Made by a program: the position numbers and the translations under genes. The notes below the pieces were generated by a model. It was not told the DNA's origin, searched no databases, and saw nothing but the letters and a program-made list of their open reading frames with translations. 23,537 nt of DNA from a virus, in IMG/VR virus record IMGVR_UViG_3300006802_014512, positions 1-23,537 of that record; one strand, given 5' to 3'. Below, one piece after another: positions 6,074-12,878 of this stretch (the stretch's first letter is position 1; each line of letters starts with the position of its first letter).

Positions 6074-6270
6074 TGGATCCCGCAACACTCGCCTCAGTTA
6101 CAGCGCCCGATCAACTTACCTTCGGCATGAAGTGGGACCTCGCTGTTAATGCTCGCAAGCGCATGACCATGTACGTCAGTGACACAGATCGCTGGTATCG
6201 CGAGATGGAAACCTGGCTTCTTTATGCTCGGTGGTCTACCAATAGTGAGCCACGCGCCGCTGGTTACTAA
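6073..6270 (+). CDS. Unknown 65-residue protein
   Basis: This protein starts MDPATLASVTAPDQLTFGMK. Its ATG shares a base with the preceding TAA stop, which is typical of translational coupling. It contains several Trp and Arg residues (DRWYREMETWLLYARW). No family is recognised. Confidence 0.55.
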   Translation: MDPATLASVTAPDQLTFGMKWDLAVNARKRMTMYVSDTDRWYREMETWLLYARWSTNSEPRAAGY

Positions 6271-6307
6271 CTTGACTCCAATCAACAATCACCAACAGTT
6301 TCTGAAA

Positions 6308-6640
6308 ATGAGAATGATCGAGCGGTGGATGGTCTCCGCGATTCAAGAAGGTAAAGATTTCAAACGCGACAACACCGAAGTGCAGCACGTCTACTTCCCC
6401 GATGCTGACTTGCGACGCACTTATGTACGTTTGCACGGAAACACGATCGCAGTCATTTATCCGGATAGGATCGAAGCATCCGACTGCAGTTGGCAGACGC
6501 CGACCACGAAGTCGCGACTGAACGCGATCCTGCGCCTCTGCGGCGATGACGCCGGGGTGTACCAGAAAGCGTACAAGTGGTATCGCTGCGACAACGGCGA
6601 GCACATACCGCTCGGGTCAACACAGACTTTCATGCGCTGA
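6308..6640 (+). CDS. Conserved small phage/plasmid protein
   Basis: This 110-residue protein reads MRMIERWMVSAIQEGKDFKR, then YVRLHGNTIAVIY and SWQTPTTKSRLNAILR, and ends KAYKWYRCDNGE. The 'M...AI..gkdw..dNT.V', 'VRLHGN.IA' and 'GWQTATTKSRLNAIL' blocks match a family of small proteins shared by phages and plasmids that I recognise but which has no established function. The upstream in-frame extension overlaps the previous gene and does not fit the family, so ATG 6308 is preferred. Confidence 0.75.
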   Translation: MRMIERWMVSAIQEGKDFKRDNTEVQHVYFPDADLRRTYVRLHGNTIAVIYPDRIEASDCSWQTPTTKSRLNAILRLCGDDAGVYQKAYKWYRCDNGEHIPLGSTQTFMR

Positions 6641-6675
6641 CCCTTCCTCCTCCCCAACTTCTCTACTATCAACAA

Positions 6676-6750
6676 ATGGGCTTTGTTCTCCTTACTCTTG
6701 TGGCTATCGTTGTGGTAGCTTTTATTCTCAACGCGCTGGGCATCGATTGA
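6676..6750 (+). CDS. 24-residue membrane peptide
   Basis: An ATG-started frame encodes a 24-residue peptide, MGFVLLTLVAIVVVAFILNA plus LGID, which is essentially one transmembrane helix. It is preceded by the A/C-rich leader CTACTATCAACAA found before other genes here. Its TGA overlaps the next TTG start (TTGA). Phages encode many peptides of this size that alter membranes or bind membrane proteins. The coupling to a downstream gene supports its being translated. Confidence 0.55.
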   Translation: MGFVLLTLVAIVVVAFILNALGID

Positions 6751-6938
6751 ACCCTGAAGAGCTGAGTTTTACGGAATGGGGTCACTTAATCGATCTCATC
6801 GACACGGAGATTGCGGGATGCGATACAAAGCTATCCCGCTTTCCCTTAGAAACCCTGCGTTTTAAGCTGCGTCAGCACCAGGATGGGCAGCTGATGCCGT
6901 TCAGATTTAACGTATATCCAAAGGCTATACAGAACTAA
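6747..6938 (+). CDS. Small unknown protein, TTG start
   Basis: Starting at TTG in a TTGA overlap, the frame gives 63 residues: MNPEELSFTEWGHLIDLIDT, then a central helix and the basic end VYPKAIQN. There is no in-frame ATG until residue 50, so TTG is the best start. Its TAA shares bases with the stop of the convergent AP2-domain gene. The family is unknown; small helical proteins of this style are common in phages. Confidence 0.55.
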   Translation: MNPEELSFTEWGHLIDLIDTEIAGCDTKLSRFPLETLRFKLRQHQDGQLMPFRFNVYPKAIQN

Positions 6939-7507
6939 TCGACATCGTTTAATACAGCCTCGTCGCCAAAAGCTTCGAGTGCAGCTTCATTAAACGCACG
7001 GGCTGCTTCAATCGAAGTTTTATAGGAGGCGATGTACTTCTGCTTCCCATCGAGCGTAATAACAGCCCGATAGCGATTGGCTGTTTTATCAAACTGAACG
7101 CCTCTAAAACCAGTGCCGGGATTTACCTTATTGGGTACTCGATGGGGATCTAATCGATCACTTCCAAACTCACTCAGCGGCACAATCGGACGGGCCAAAA
7201 TGTCAACGCCTTGGATCAAATAAACGAGGATTCGAAACACCTCGTAGGTTCTACCTTGAAACGACGTAACGTAACCGCCCATGCAAGAATCTTGATAACC
7301 CACGCCTTCACCAACGCGGCGAATTCCAATTGGCCGTTTATACGCAAGGCCTGAGTAAGTAGACCAATCGACTACCCAAAGCTCTTTCATTACTTCGTAG
7401 AGCTGAGTCGGGTTGGGTTCCTTCTTGCCTGACACCGGTCTGTGATGTTCAACTTGGTATCGGCTAAGCTTACCCTCATTGCGTTCGCCTAAACGCGCCT
7501 CCGTCAC
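6935..7507 (-). CDS. AP2-domain protein, probably mobile
   Basis: This 190-residue protein has a C-terminal AP2/ERF-type DNA-binding domain (about 133-190: GFRGVQFDKTANRYRAVI, then KYIASYKTSIEAARAFNEAA). In phages and cyanobacteria this domain usually accompanies an HNH nuclease in mobile endonuclease genes. Here the N-terminal part has a YEVFRILVYLIQG segment where HNH proteins have a 'VHRLVY..hG' stretch, but I see no convincing His-Asn-His motif, so nuclease activity is doubtful. It starts at GTG, is opposite to the surrounding genes and is convergent with 6747-6938, sharing stop bases. This orientation fits insertion of a selfish element into the operon. A second AP2 gene begins at 23389. 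Confidence 0.75.
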   Translation of the reverse strand: MTEARLGERNEGKLSRYQVEHHRPVSGKKEPNPTQLYEVMKELWVVDWSTYSGLAYKRPIGIRRVGEGVGYQDSCMGGYVTSFQGRTYEVFRILVYLIQGVDILARPIVPLSEFGSDRLDPHRVPNKVNPGTGFRGVQFDKTANRYRAVITLDGKQKYIASYKTSIEAARAFNEAALEAFGDEAVLNDVD

Positions 7508-7533
7508 AATCTTGTCAATCTTATCTGAGATTC

Positions 7534-7701
7534 ATGCCAGTCTACATACACAAACGGGTCATAGGTAAGGTCGAAACGATAAAAGAATTTCCTAATTGGA
7601 AAGAAGCTATGAAGGTGTGTGCTGCAATGCAGCAGGAAGACGATAGTGCTCACTACTATGTGACGCGTCGGTGCTGCAAACACTGGCTAACACCTCAATG
7701 A
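7534..7701 (+). CDS. YYVTR-family small protein, copy 2
   Basis: This 55-residue protein (MPVYIHKRVIGKVETIKEF, WKEAMKVCAAMQQ, HYYVTRRCCKHW) has the same plan as the gene at 3878: an N-terminal strand, a helix, then a YYVxR...W end. It is the first + strand gene after the AP2 insertion, starts 26 bp from the divergent GTG at 7507, and is coupled to the exported metallopeptidase by an ATGA overlap. Function is unknown. Confidence 0.65.
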   Translation: MPVYIHKRVIGKVETIKEFPNWKEAMKVCAAMQQEDDSAHYYVTRRCCKHWLTPQ

Positions 7702-8201
7702 ACATCACACTTCGAGCTCTCACCGTCGTGGGAGTTCTGGCGCTGACCACGCCTGCTCAAGCCGAGAGCATCAGTATCCAACGGCTCAAAGAAGCTCTAG
7801 CAAGTACCGGCACTACGGTGGTCTACAGAAAATGTGGGCCTGAACACGCACGGATGCAGGGCTTCTACGAGTTCGACAAGCAGCAAAAGCTGGATCAGAT
7901 CACCGTTTGTACGAACAACGTTGACGTCTCAGCCGACCGCTTCCATTGGGAGGTGCTGGCTCACGAAGCGACTCACGCCGTGCAGATCTGTAAGAAGGGC
8001 GAGACTTTGTTCGTCCCCGAAGAGCATCCCTCCATCCTCAGGGAGATCAGGGAGTATGCTCCTCATTATGACGAGATACTGCGTACTCGTTACACCGGAA
8101 CTCAGCGGGTTAAAGAACTCGAAGCGTTCTGGATGGAGCTACAACCTCAAGATGATGTAATTGACTACATCGCCAACGCTTGCAAATCCGACAACCAATG
8201 A
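7698..8201 (+). CDS. Exported HEATH-motif putative metallopeptidase
   Basis: The 167-residue product has a Sec signal peptide (MNITLRALTVVGVLALTTPAQA). It also has a gluzincin-type zinc motif, AHEATHAVQ (His89, Glu90, His93), preceded by a strand-rich segment with two Cys residues. Downstream acidic residues (SILREIREYAP or the ELEAFWMELQ region) could supply the third ligand; I cannot decide which. It is most likely a periplasmic zinc peptidase or a catalytically inactive relative. ATG 7698 is chosen for the signal peptide. It overlaps the next start by 4 bp, so it is co-translated with the SH3-like and L,D-transpeptidase-like genes in an exported set. Confidence 0.65.
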   Translation: MNITLRALTVVGVLALTTPAQAESISIQRLKEALASTGTTVVYRKCGPEHARMQGFYEFDKQQKLDQITVCTNNVDVSADRFHWEVLAHEATHAVQICKKGETLFVPEEHPSILREIREYAPHYDEILRTRYTGTQRVKELEAFWMELQPQDDVIDYIANACKSDNQ

Positions 8202-8473
8202 AACTCCTCGCTTCAATCCTTTCTGTGGCCACGCTGGTAGCGGCGGCTTTACCCGCGCACGCACAATATGCGATGACGTGCACGAGAGACCGCTACTCCT
8301 CTGTGAATCTGCGCAACGCTCCGTCGAAAAGTGGTTACGTTGTGGCGTCAGTCCCGAACGAGAGCTACATCCGCGCTCTCAACTGGGTGTGGGGTAATGA
8401 CGGGATGCGTTGGTATCGGGTCGAATACTCCGGCCTGGTCGGTTGGATGAGAAGCGATTACCTCTGCCGCTGA
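8198..8473 (+). CDS. Exported SH3b-like protein
   Basis: This 91-residue protein has a signal peptide (MKLLASILSVATLVAAALPA, cleaved near AHA). A bacterial SH3 (SH3b) domain follows: VNLRNAPSKSGYVVASVP, then WYRVEYSGLVGWMRSDYL. SH3b domains bind peptidoglycan peptides or target enzymes to the wall. The protein has little besides this domain, so it is a binding module rather than an enzyme. It is joined by ATGA overlap to the metallopeptidase gene and lies next to other exported proteins. Cys residues near both ends may form a disulphide. Confidence 0.75.
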   Translation: MKLLASILSVATLVAAALPAHAQYAMTCTRDRYSSVNLRNAPSKSGYVVASVPNESYIRALNWVWGNDGMRWYRVEYSGLVGWMRSDYLCR

Positions 8474-8478
8474 GCACA

Positions 8479-8865
8479 ATGCGTAAGGTATTTATCGGTG
8501 CTGCTGGTTTGGCAGCGTTTGTATTTGCGTGCATCTTAGTGGGGGTTGTCCAAACCGTTGTCGGTTCGATGATTCGATCGAACGAGCCGGACAAACCAGG
8601 CAAACTCGAATTAGATCCTCAACTGAAATCCAAGCAGGAGTGGGAAGCAAAGCATCCCAAGCCAACTGAAGCTAAAGCTGAGGAACCAAAAGTCGAAGAA
8701 AAGCAACCAGCTCCGGTCGAGAACGATGCGCCTTTGGCCGCGTCTCAACCTGAATCCTATAGGACTCCAGCACCGGCTCCGATCAACTCGCTTGGTCCCG
8801 GCAACTTTGACATGCCTCAGTATTACGCTCCCACTCCCGGACCAACGGGTCCTGGCAATCTTTGA
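8479..8865 (+). CDS. Membrane-anchored proline-rich protein
   Basis: This 128-residue protein has an N-terminal hydrophobic helix (IGAAGLAAFVFACILVGVV, residues 5-23). A long hydrophilic region follows, rich in Pro, Ala, Lys and Glu (KPTEAKAEEPKVEEKQPAP), and then a Gly/Pro tail (PAPAPINSLGPGNF, PTPGPTGPGNL). It reads as a membrane anchor with a flexible periplasm-spanning linker, like TonB-type or spanin-like linkers. With no catalytic domain it may tether the neighbouring wall-active proteins or bridge membranes during lysis. ATG 8479 gives the clean anchor. Confidence 0.7.
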   Translation: MRKVFIGAAGLAAFVFACILVGVVQTVVGSMIRSNEPDKPGKLELDPQLKSKQEWEAKHPKPTEAKAEEPKVEEKQPAPVENDAPLAASQPESYRTPAPAPINSLGPGNFDMPQYYAPTPGPTGPGNL

Positions 8866-8867
8866 CC

Positions 8868-9611
8868 ATGAACAAAGCAATGATCGGCGCAGTCGCAGCA
8901 GCAGTGGGTGTCAGCGCCTCTGTTCTTATCAATGGCGCAGGGACAATCCTGGCGCATCACAAAGCATCTCAAGATCACATAAACAACTTGATGCTCGAGC
9001 AGCCGCTCACACAAGCTCAAGGTATTGATCCAGCACAAGCTTTACCTCCCGGTGCGCTTCCGTTAGATGCCACGCCTGAGCCGGGCTTCATCCCGGAGGC
9101 TGGATCGACGAAGCTGCAGATGCAGCTCAAGCCAGGAGCTTCGTTCATCAACGACAAAGGTCGGCCAATGGCGAGGTTGGTTTTGGTGAAGAGTAAAGAG
9201 TTTGTTCGAGGGACTAAGGATCCCATTTGGGATCTTCGCCTTATGGCAGGCGATCAAGTTCTCGGCTCAATGCCTGCCCTGACTGGCCGAGCAAATAAAC
9301 AGACGGCAGATAGGAACACTCCCGGAAACAAAGCGCCGCTGCCTAAAGGAACTTATGGGATCGATGCTTACGGAATTGCTGGACCTCCCTTTTCTGATCC
9401 AGAGTTAGGTAAAGGCTTCTGGGTTCCTATCGTGCCGTTATTCTCCACACGGCGCTCAGACCTTGGGTTTCATCAGGATCCAAGTTGGGGCAAGATGAAC
9501 GGCGAATCGGGAACCAGCGGATGCATTGGTCTTGAATCAGCAGACGCAACAGCAAAGCTGGTGGAGTGGATCAAACATTTCCGCATCAAAACTCTGACTG
9601 TTGAAACTTGA
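8868..9611 (+). CDS. L,D-transpeptidase-like (YkuD-type) envelope protein
   Basis: The 247-residue protein has an N-terminal hydrophobic segment (MIGAVAAAVGVSASVLINGA). A C-terminal catalytic-type domain contains LGFHQDPSWG (His202) and SGTSGCIGL (Cys219), the H...(S)xGC pattern of YkuD L,D-transpeptidases. Upstream 'LPKGTYGIDAYGI' is the usual strand before it. L,D-transpeptidases make 3-3 cross-links or attach proteins to peptidoglycan. The spacing to Cys is normal, so it could be active. A TTG at 8862 overlapping the previous stop is possible; I prefer ATG 8868. In a phage its job could be wall modification or, if reversed, cleavage. It closes the exported cluster. Confidence 0.75.
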   Translation: MNKAMIGAVAAAVGVSASVLINGAGTILAHHKASQDHINNLMLEQPLTQAQGIDPAQALPPGALPLDATPEPGFIPEAGSTKLQMQLKPGASFINDKGRPMARLVLVKSKEFVRGTKDPIWDLRLMAGDQVLGSMPALTGRANKQTADRNTPGNKAPLPKGTYGIDAYGIAGPPFSDPELGKGFWVPIVPLFSTRRSDLGFHQDPSWGKMNGESGTSGCIGLESADATAKLVEWIKHFRIKTLTVET

Positions 9612-9662
9612 TGGCTGTATTCAGTAGGCACTCCGCTACACTTCCGTCAAAGGATTGCGGCG

Positions 9663-9872
9663 ATGATGCTTCACTGGCTTGTCACATCCATCTCGTTTGA
9701 TATGCCGCTCGAAGAAGATGACGACGTAATCGCTAATGCCCAGAAGCACTCCAAGTTGTGCTCCCAACACAACAACACTGTGTGGGCTGGGCAGAGTGAG
9801 ATCGACGTTGTCTGCGAGATCCAAAAGGAATCGGGCGAGCTTGTAAGTTCGATTACTCTCAAGCGCCTGTAA
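9663..9872 (+). CDS. Unknown small acidic protein
   Basis: This 69-residue protein starts MMLHWLVTSISFDMPLEEDDD; a second ATG three bases later is equally possible. It has two Cys residues and beta-like strands at the end (ELVSSITLKRL). It ends eight bases before the terminator at 9880, so it is the last gene of the upstream transcription unit. The family is unknown. Confidence 0.6.
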   Translation: MMLHWLVTSISFDMPLEEDDDVIANAQKHSKLCSQHNNTVWAGQSEIDVVCEIQKESGELVSSITLKRL

Positions 9873-9879
9873 AACACAT

Positions 9880-9909
9880 AAAGCTACTGGTTAATACGGT
9901 AGCTTTTTT
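9880..9909 (+). terminator. Intrinsic terminator
   Basis: AAAGCTACTG (9880-9889) pairs with CGGTAGCTTT (9897-9906), ten pairs with one G-T, around a 7-nt loop, followed by a T run to 9909. It ends the exported-protein unit and insulates the promoter at 10008. Confidence 0.85.
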
Positions 9910-10007
9910 AATGTGCATGAGGTGCAATTTGTGTAAACAAAGAGTAAATGATTAAAGATTTTATTTATCAAATTGAGAGCCATGCTACCTTTCCATAAGT
10001 TACATGC

Positions 10008-10036
10008 TTGACAAGCCGCCCTAAAACGTCTACATT
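10008..10036 (+). promoter_or_regulatory. Sigma70-type promoter of the MoxR-VWA operon
   Basis: A consensus -35 (TTGACA, 10008-10013) and a -10 of TACATT (10031-10036) are separated by exactly 17 bp. Transcription would start near 10043, leaving about 32 nt of G-poor leader before the ATG at 10075. It is the clearest promoter in the window. Confidence 0.8.
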
Positions 10037-10074
10037 GCTCAGCAAGGCACAGCCTTCACCTACATCACACCATC

Positions 10075-10500
10075 ATGACCAAGATCACCCAAGTCCACCT
10101 AACCCAACTCGGCCGTGTCGCAGCCGAAGCATGGGATGAATGCGACCAGGCTCTCGACCAGCTGAACCAAGGGTTCGGAGTCGTCTACGAAAGCGCCCGT
10201 GACAACCTGACCAAGGACATCAACGAAGCAAGCAAGGAAGGCCTCGACCTCAGCGTCTTCTCCGGTAAGAGCAGCTTGTTCAAGTACGAAGAGCTTCGGA
10301 CGAACATCGTCGTCAAGGTATCGAAGCTGCCCACGCCGCACGAAAAACTCCTGAAACTCGACGAGCGAATCGCGGAGATCGAGCGCACACTCAAAGCTGC
10401 AAAAGCTGAGCGCAAGTATCTGATCGAGCGGTTCAGCATCAAAGGAGACATCGAGCTCGTCACCGACAAAGTCAACCTCGCTTTCACCCGTATCAAGTGA
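10075..10500 (+). CDS. Coiled-coil protein, first gene of the MoxR-VWA operon
   Basis: This 141-residue, largely helical protein starts MTKITQVHLTQLGRVAAEAW. A charged coiled-coil in its second half (EKLLKLDERIAEIERTLKAA) has leucine/isoleucine heptads. It has no catalytic motif. It is the promoter-proximal gene and is coupled to the next gene by a GTGA overlap, which suggests the two products are made in fixed ratio and may bind each other or the ATPase. I do not recognise a family. Its leader (CTACATCACACCATC) follows the A/C-rich pattern seen before other genes here. Confidence 0.7.
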   Translation: MTKITQVHLTQLGRVAAEAWDECDQALDQLNQGFGVVYESARDNLTKDINEASKEGLDLSVFSGKSSLFKYEELRTNIVVKVSKLPTPHEKLLKLDERIAEIERTLKAAKAERKYLIERFSIKGDIELVTDKVNLAFTRIK

Positions 10501-11678
10501 CCTACCTGATTTCCTGCAGCATCAGCTCCCGCGTCCGTCAGACCGTGGGTATCAAGTTCGATGATCTCAAGCTCCCTGCCCAGACCATCGACCAACTCAA
10601 GTCTCAGAGCACCGGCACGCTGCGCCCCCAGCTTTCTAACTCTCTCAAAACAGAGCTGGATGCTCTGCGCGCTCTGCAGCGTGAGATGTACGACGAGTGC
10701 ACCATCAACTTCGGAGACTCACACTTCGTCACCAGGGCCTACTTCGCCGAGGCGCAGCGGCGAATCAAAGAGATCAAAGTAAAGGCCCAAGAAGCCAATC
10801 AGCGGCTGGCTTCTCTGTGGGACAGCGAGTTCGATCACTGGTGCAAAACCGTAGAGAACATGCTGCGCCCACTCTTCCGTGATGAACAGGAGTATCAGCT
10901 AGCAAAGGAGGCGTACCTGCGCGTCTTTCCGCCACGCAAGTCCTACAAAGATCCGATCCGCGTGGCTGTAGTGGGTCCACTGCCCATCTCCTTGACGCCT
11001 GTAGATCATCCTGCTGACGGTGACGTTGAGCAAATGATCGCCGCTGAGTGCTACGTCAACACGGCGCAAGTGATCGAAGCGGCAAAGGAAGGCGCTGCTG
11101 ATCGAGCCTTACAAATGGGAGCGGAGCTGCTCGATGATTTGGATGTACGGAACGCAGCTAAGGTCGGCAAAGCCCAAACCGGTAGCGATCTCAAACGAGG
11201 TTCCTGGCAGCTAACAGCAGACCGCCTGCGGTTGATCAGCGATTCAGTTCCTGGCTTTGAGAAGCTCAGCACTTTTGCTGACACTCTCCTAGATGCAGGG
11301 CGCCGGATGCAGTCAGCTGACCGAAAAGTCCGCGATGACGCTGTCAAAACCTTCCAAGACGTTGGCCTTGAGATCCGTAAGGAACTTCAGTCCATCGTCG
11401 AAAGCCGCGACGAATCCAAAGGCCTCGAAGCTCTGCAAAAATCGTTGGCACTCTCCAGCCAATTTAAAGATCTGTGCGAGAGGATCAAGAACGCCGAGGC
11501 TCTCGACGAATTGCAGGAGCTATCTCAAATGGCTGAGGTAGAGCAAAGCATCTACCAACAACGAAGCAAACAGCTAACTAGGTTGATTGCCACGCGGCGA
11601 GAACTGATTGAAGCCGGTGGGCGAGACCTCGGGCAAATGCTCGAGGAAGTGCAGACCCTCAAAGAAGTTGACTTCTGA
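10497..11678 (+). CDS. DUF3150-like helical protein
   Basis: The 393-residue protein starts at GTG within the previous stop (GTGA). Its N-terminal half has the layout I recall for DUF3150, a family often found beside CobS/MoxR-type ATPases in phages and proteobacteria: a basic SISSRVRQ start, an aromatic YFAEAQRRIKEIK helix, then a VFPPRKSYKDPIRVAV segment followed by PLP. The second half is a long helical array (DLCERIKNAEALDELQELS) ending in TLKEVDF. No enzyme motif is visible. I infer a structural or adaptor role with the downstream ATPase and VWA protein. The family call is by pattern only; the operon position is firm. Confidence 0.6.
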   Translation: MTYLISCSISSRVRQTVGIKFDDLKLPAQTIDQLKSQSTGTLRPQLSNSLKTELDALRALQREMYDECTINFGDSHFVTRAYFAEAQRRIKEIKVKAQEANQRLASLWDSEFDHWCKTVENMLRPLFRDEQEYQLAKEAYLRVFPPRKSYKDPIRVAVVGPLPISLTPVDHPADGDVEQMIAAECYVNTAQVIEAAKEGAADRALQMGAELLDDLDVRNAAKVGKAQTGSDLKRGSWQLTADRLRLISDSVPGFEKLSTFADTLLDAGRRMQSADRKVRDDAVKTFQDVGLEIRKELQSIVESRDESKGLEALQKSLALSSQFKDLCERIKNAEALDELQELSQMAEVEQSIYQQRSKQLTRLIATRRELIEAGGRDLGQMLEEVQTLKEVDF

Positions 11679-11693
11679 TCCAACATCACAACC

Positions 11694-12878
11694 ATGACTG
11701 ACCTTTTTAAATCTCTCCAGACCTTCCGCGCTCACCTGAACGACGCTCACCTCGAACGCGAGGAAGTGATTGATGGCCTGCTTGCGACTCTAATCTCCAA
11801 GCAAAATGCGTTTCTGCTTGGCGAGCCTGGCACAGGTAAGTCAGATCTCGTTCGCAGCATCTGCAACGGAATCGAAGGTGCAAACTATTTCGGATACTTG
11901 CTCACGCCAACGAGCGATCCGAGTGAACTGTTTGGTCCTGTTGCAGTGACCAAACTGTTGAACGATGAGTATCAACGTGACGTTGAGGGCTATCTCCCAT
12001 CGGCTCACATCGCGTTCACCGACGAACTCTTCCGTGGGTCTTCGGCAATCCTGAACTCCCTACTGACTTTGCTCAATGAGAGGACGTTCAACAACGGTAA
12101 GGAAACAATCCAAACCCCGATCCAATCGATTGTCGCAGCAACGAACAGCTGGCCGGAAGAGGAGTCGCTGCAGGCTTTCGCTGACCGTTTCCTCTTCCGA
12201 CCGACAGTTCCTTTCCTGAGCAAGAGCGCCAGCAAGCGGACCTTGGACATGTGGGCTGCTGGTCTACAGCCACGGCCAGAGGTAGGTGTGCATCTAACCC
12301 TCGATCAGTTGTTCGAGCTGCAGGACAAAGCCCAAAGCTTGAATGTCACAGACGATTTCCTCGACAAGTTTGGGGAGCTGTGGTCGATGCTCGAGACTCG
12401 TGGCTTGAAGATCAGTGATCGACGTCGAGTTCAGATCATTAAGTTCCTCAAGGCTTGGGCTCTGGTTCAAGGCGACGATGAGCTCTACGGGGAACACATG
12501 CACAACTCTCTTGTGCACATCGTCTATAGAAACGAAGACGATCAGGCCACCATTAAAGAGTGTCTGATGCAGGTATGTCCCACGGCGGAGAAATACTTTG
12601 CCGACGCGAAGAGGGCAGCTTCAGGAATCATGACCGAGTTCCAAGCCAACGCTGTCAAATTGAGCGGCCGTTCGCTTTCTGATCTCAACGATTACGTCAA
12701 ACAGTGTCGACGTTATCGACAGGACATTCTGAAGATCCAACAGAAAGTAACTGAAGCTCTGGACGGAGATCGCTACAAGATGTCTGTCTCTGTGCGTCAG
12801 AAAGGAGTTCAGCTCAACCGACAGCTGGAAAAGTTCAGCGAAAGCATCGCACACACGATCGCGGAGATCTCTAACTAA
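11694..12878 (+). CDS. RavA-like MoxR-family AAA+ ATPase
   Basis: The 394-residue protein has Walker A GEPGTGKS (43-50), then SDPSELFGPVAV and GYLPSAHIAFTDELFRG with Walker B IAFTDE (106-111). LNSLLTLLNERTFNNG, the sensor-1 region VAATNSWPEEE and FADRFLFR follow. This order is that of MoxR ATPases, and the 'ELFGP...GYLP.A.I.F.DE.....AILN.LL...NER.F.NG' run is closest to RavA. MoxR ATPases act as chaperones with VWA partners; RavA pairs with ViaA. The C-terminal third is helical and carries no LARA-type domain that I can recognise. It follows a CAACATCAC leader and is coupled to the VWA gene by TAATG. CobS, common in cyanophages, is a related alternative. Confidence 0.85.
   Translation: MTDLFKSLQTFRAHLNDAHLEREEVIDGLLATLISKQNAFLLGEPGTGKSDLVRSICNGIEGANYFGYLLTPTSDPSELFGPVAVTKLLNDEYQRDVEGYLPSAHIAFTDELFRGSSAILNSLLTLLNERTFNNGKETIQTPIQSIVAATNSWPEEESLQAFADRFLFRPTVPFLSKSASKRTLDMWAAGLQPRPEVGVHLTLDQLFELQDKAQSLNVTDDFLDKFGELWSMLETRGLKISDRRRVQIIKFLKAWALVQGDDELYGEHMHNSLVHIVYRNEDDQATIKECLMQVCPTAEKYFADAKRAASGIMTEFQANAVKLSGRSLSDLNDYVKQCRRYRQDILKIQQKVTEALDGDRYKMSVSVRQKGVQLNRQLEKFSESIAHTIAEISN

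Noticed and set aside
10185-10595. Long minus-strand frames opposite the MoxR-VWA operon
   Set aside because: They are mirror frames of strongly coding + strand genes, with Ser/Arg/Leu-rich composition typical of antisense shadows.
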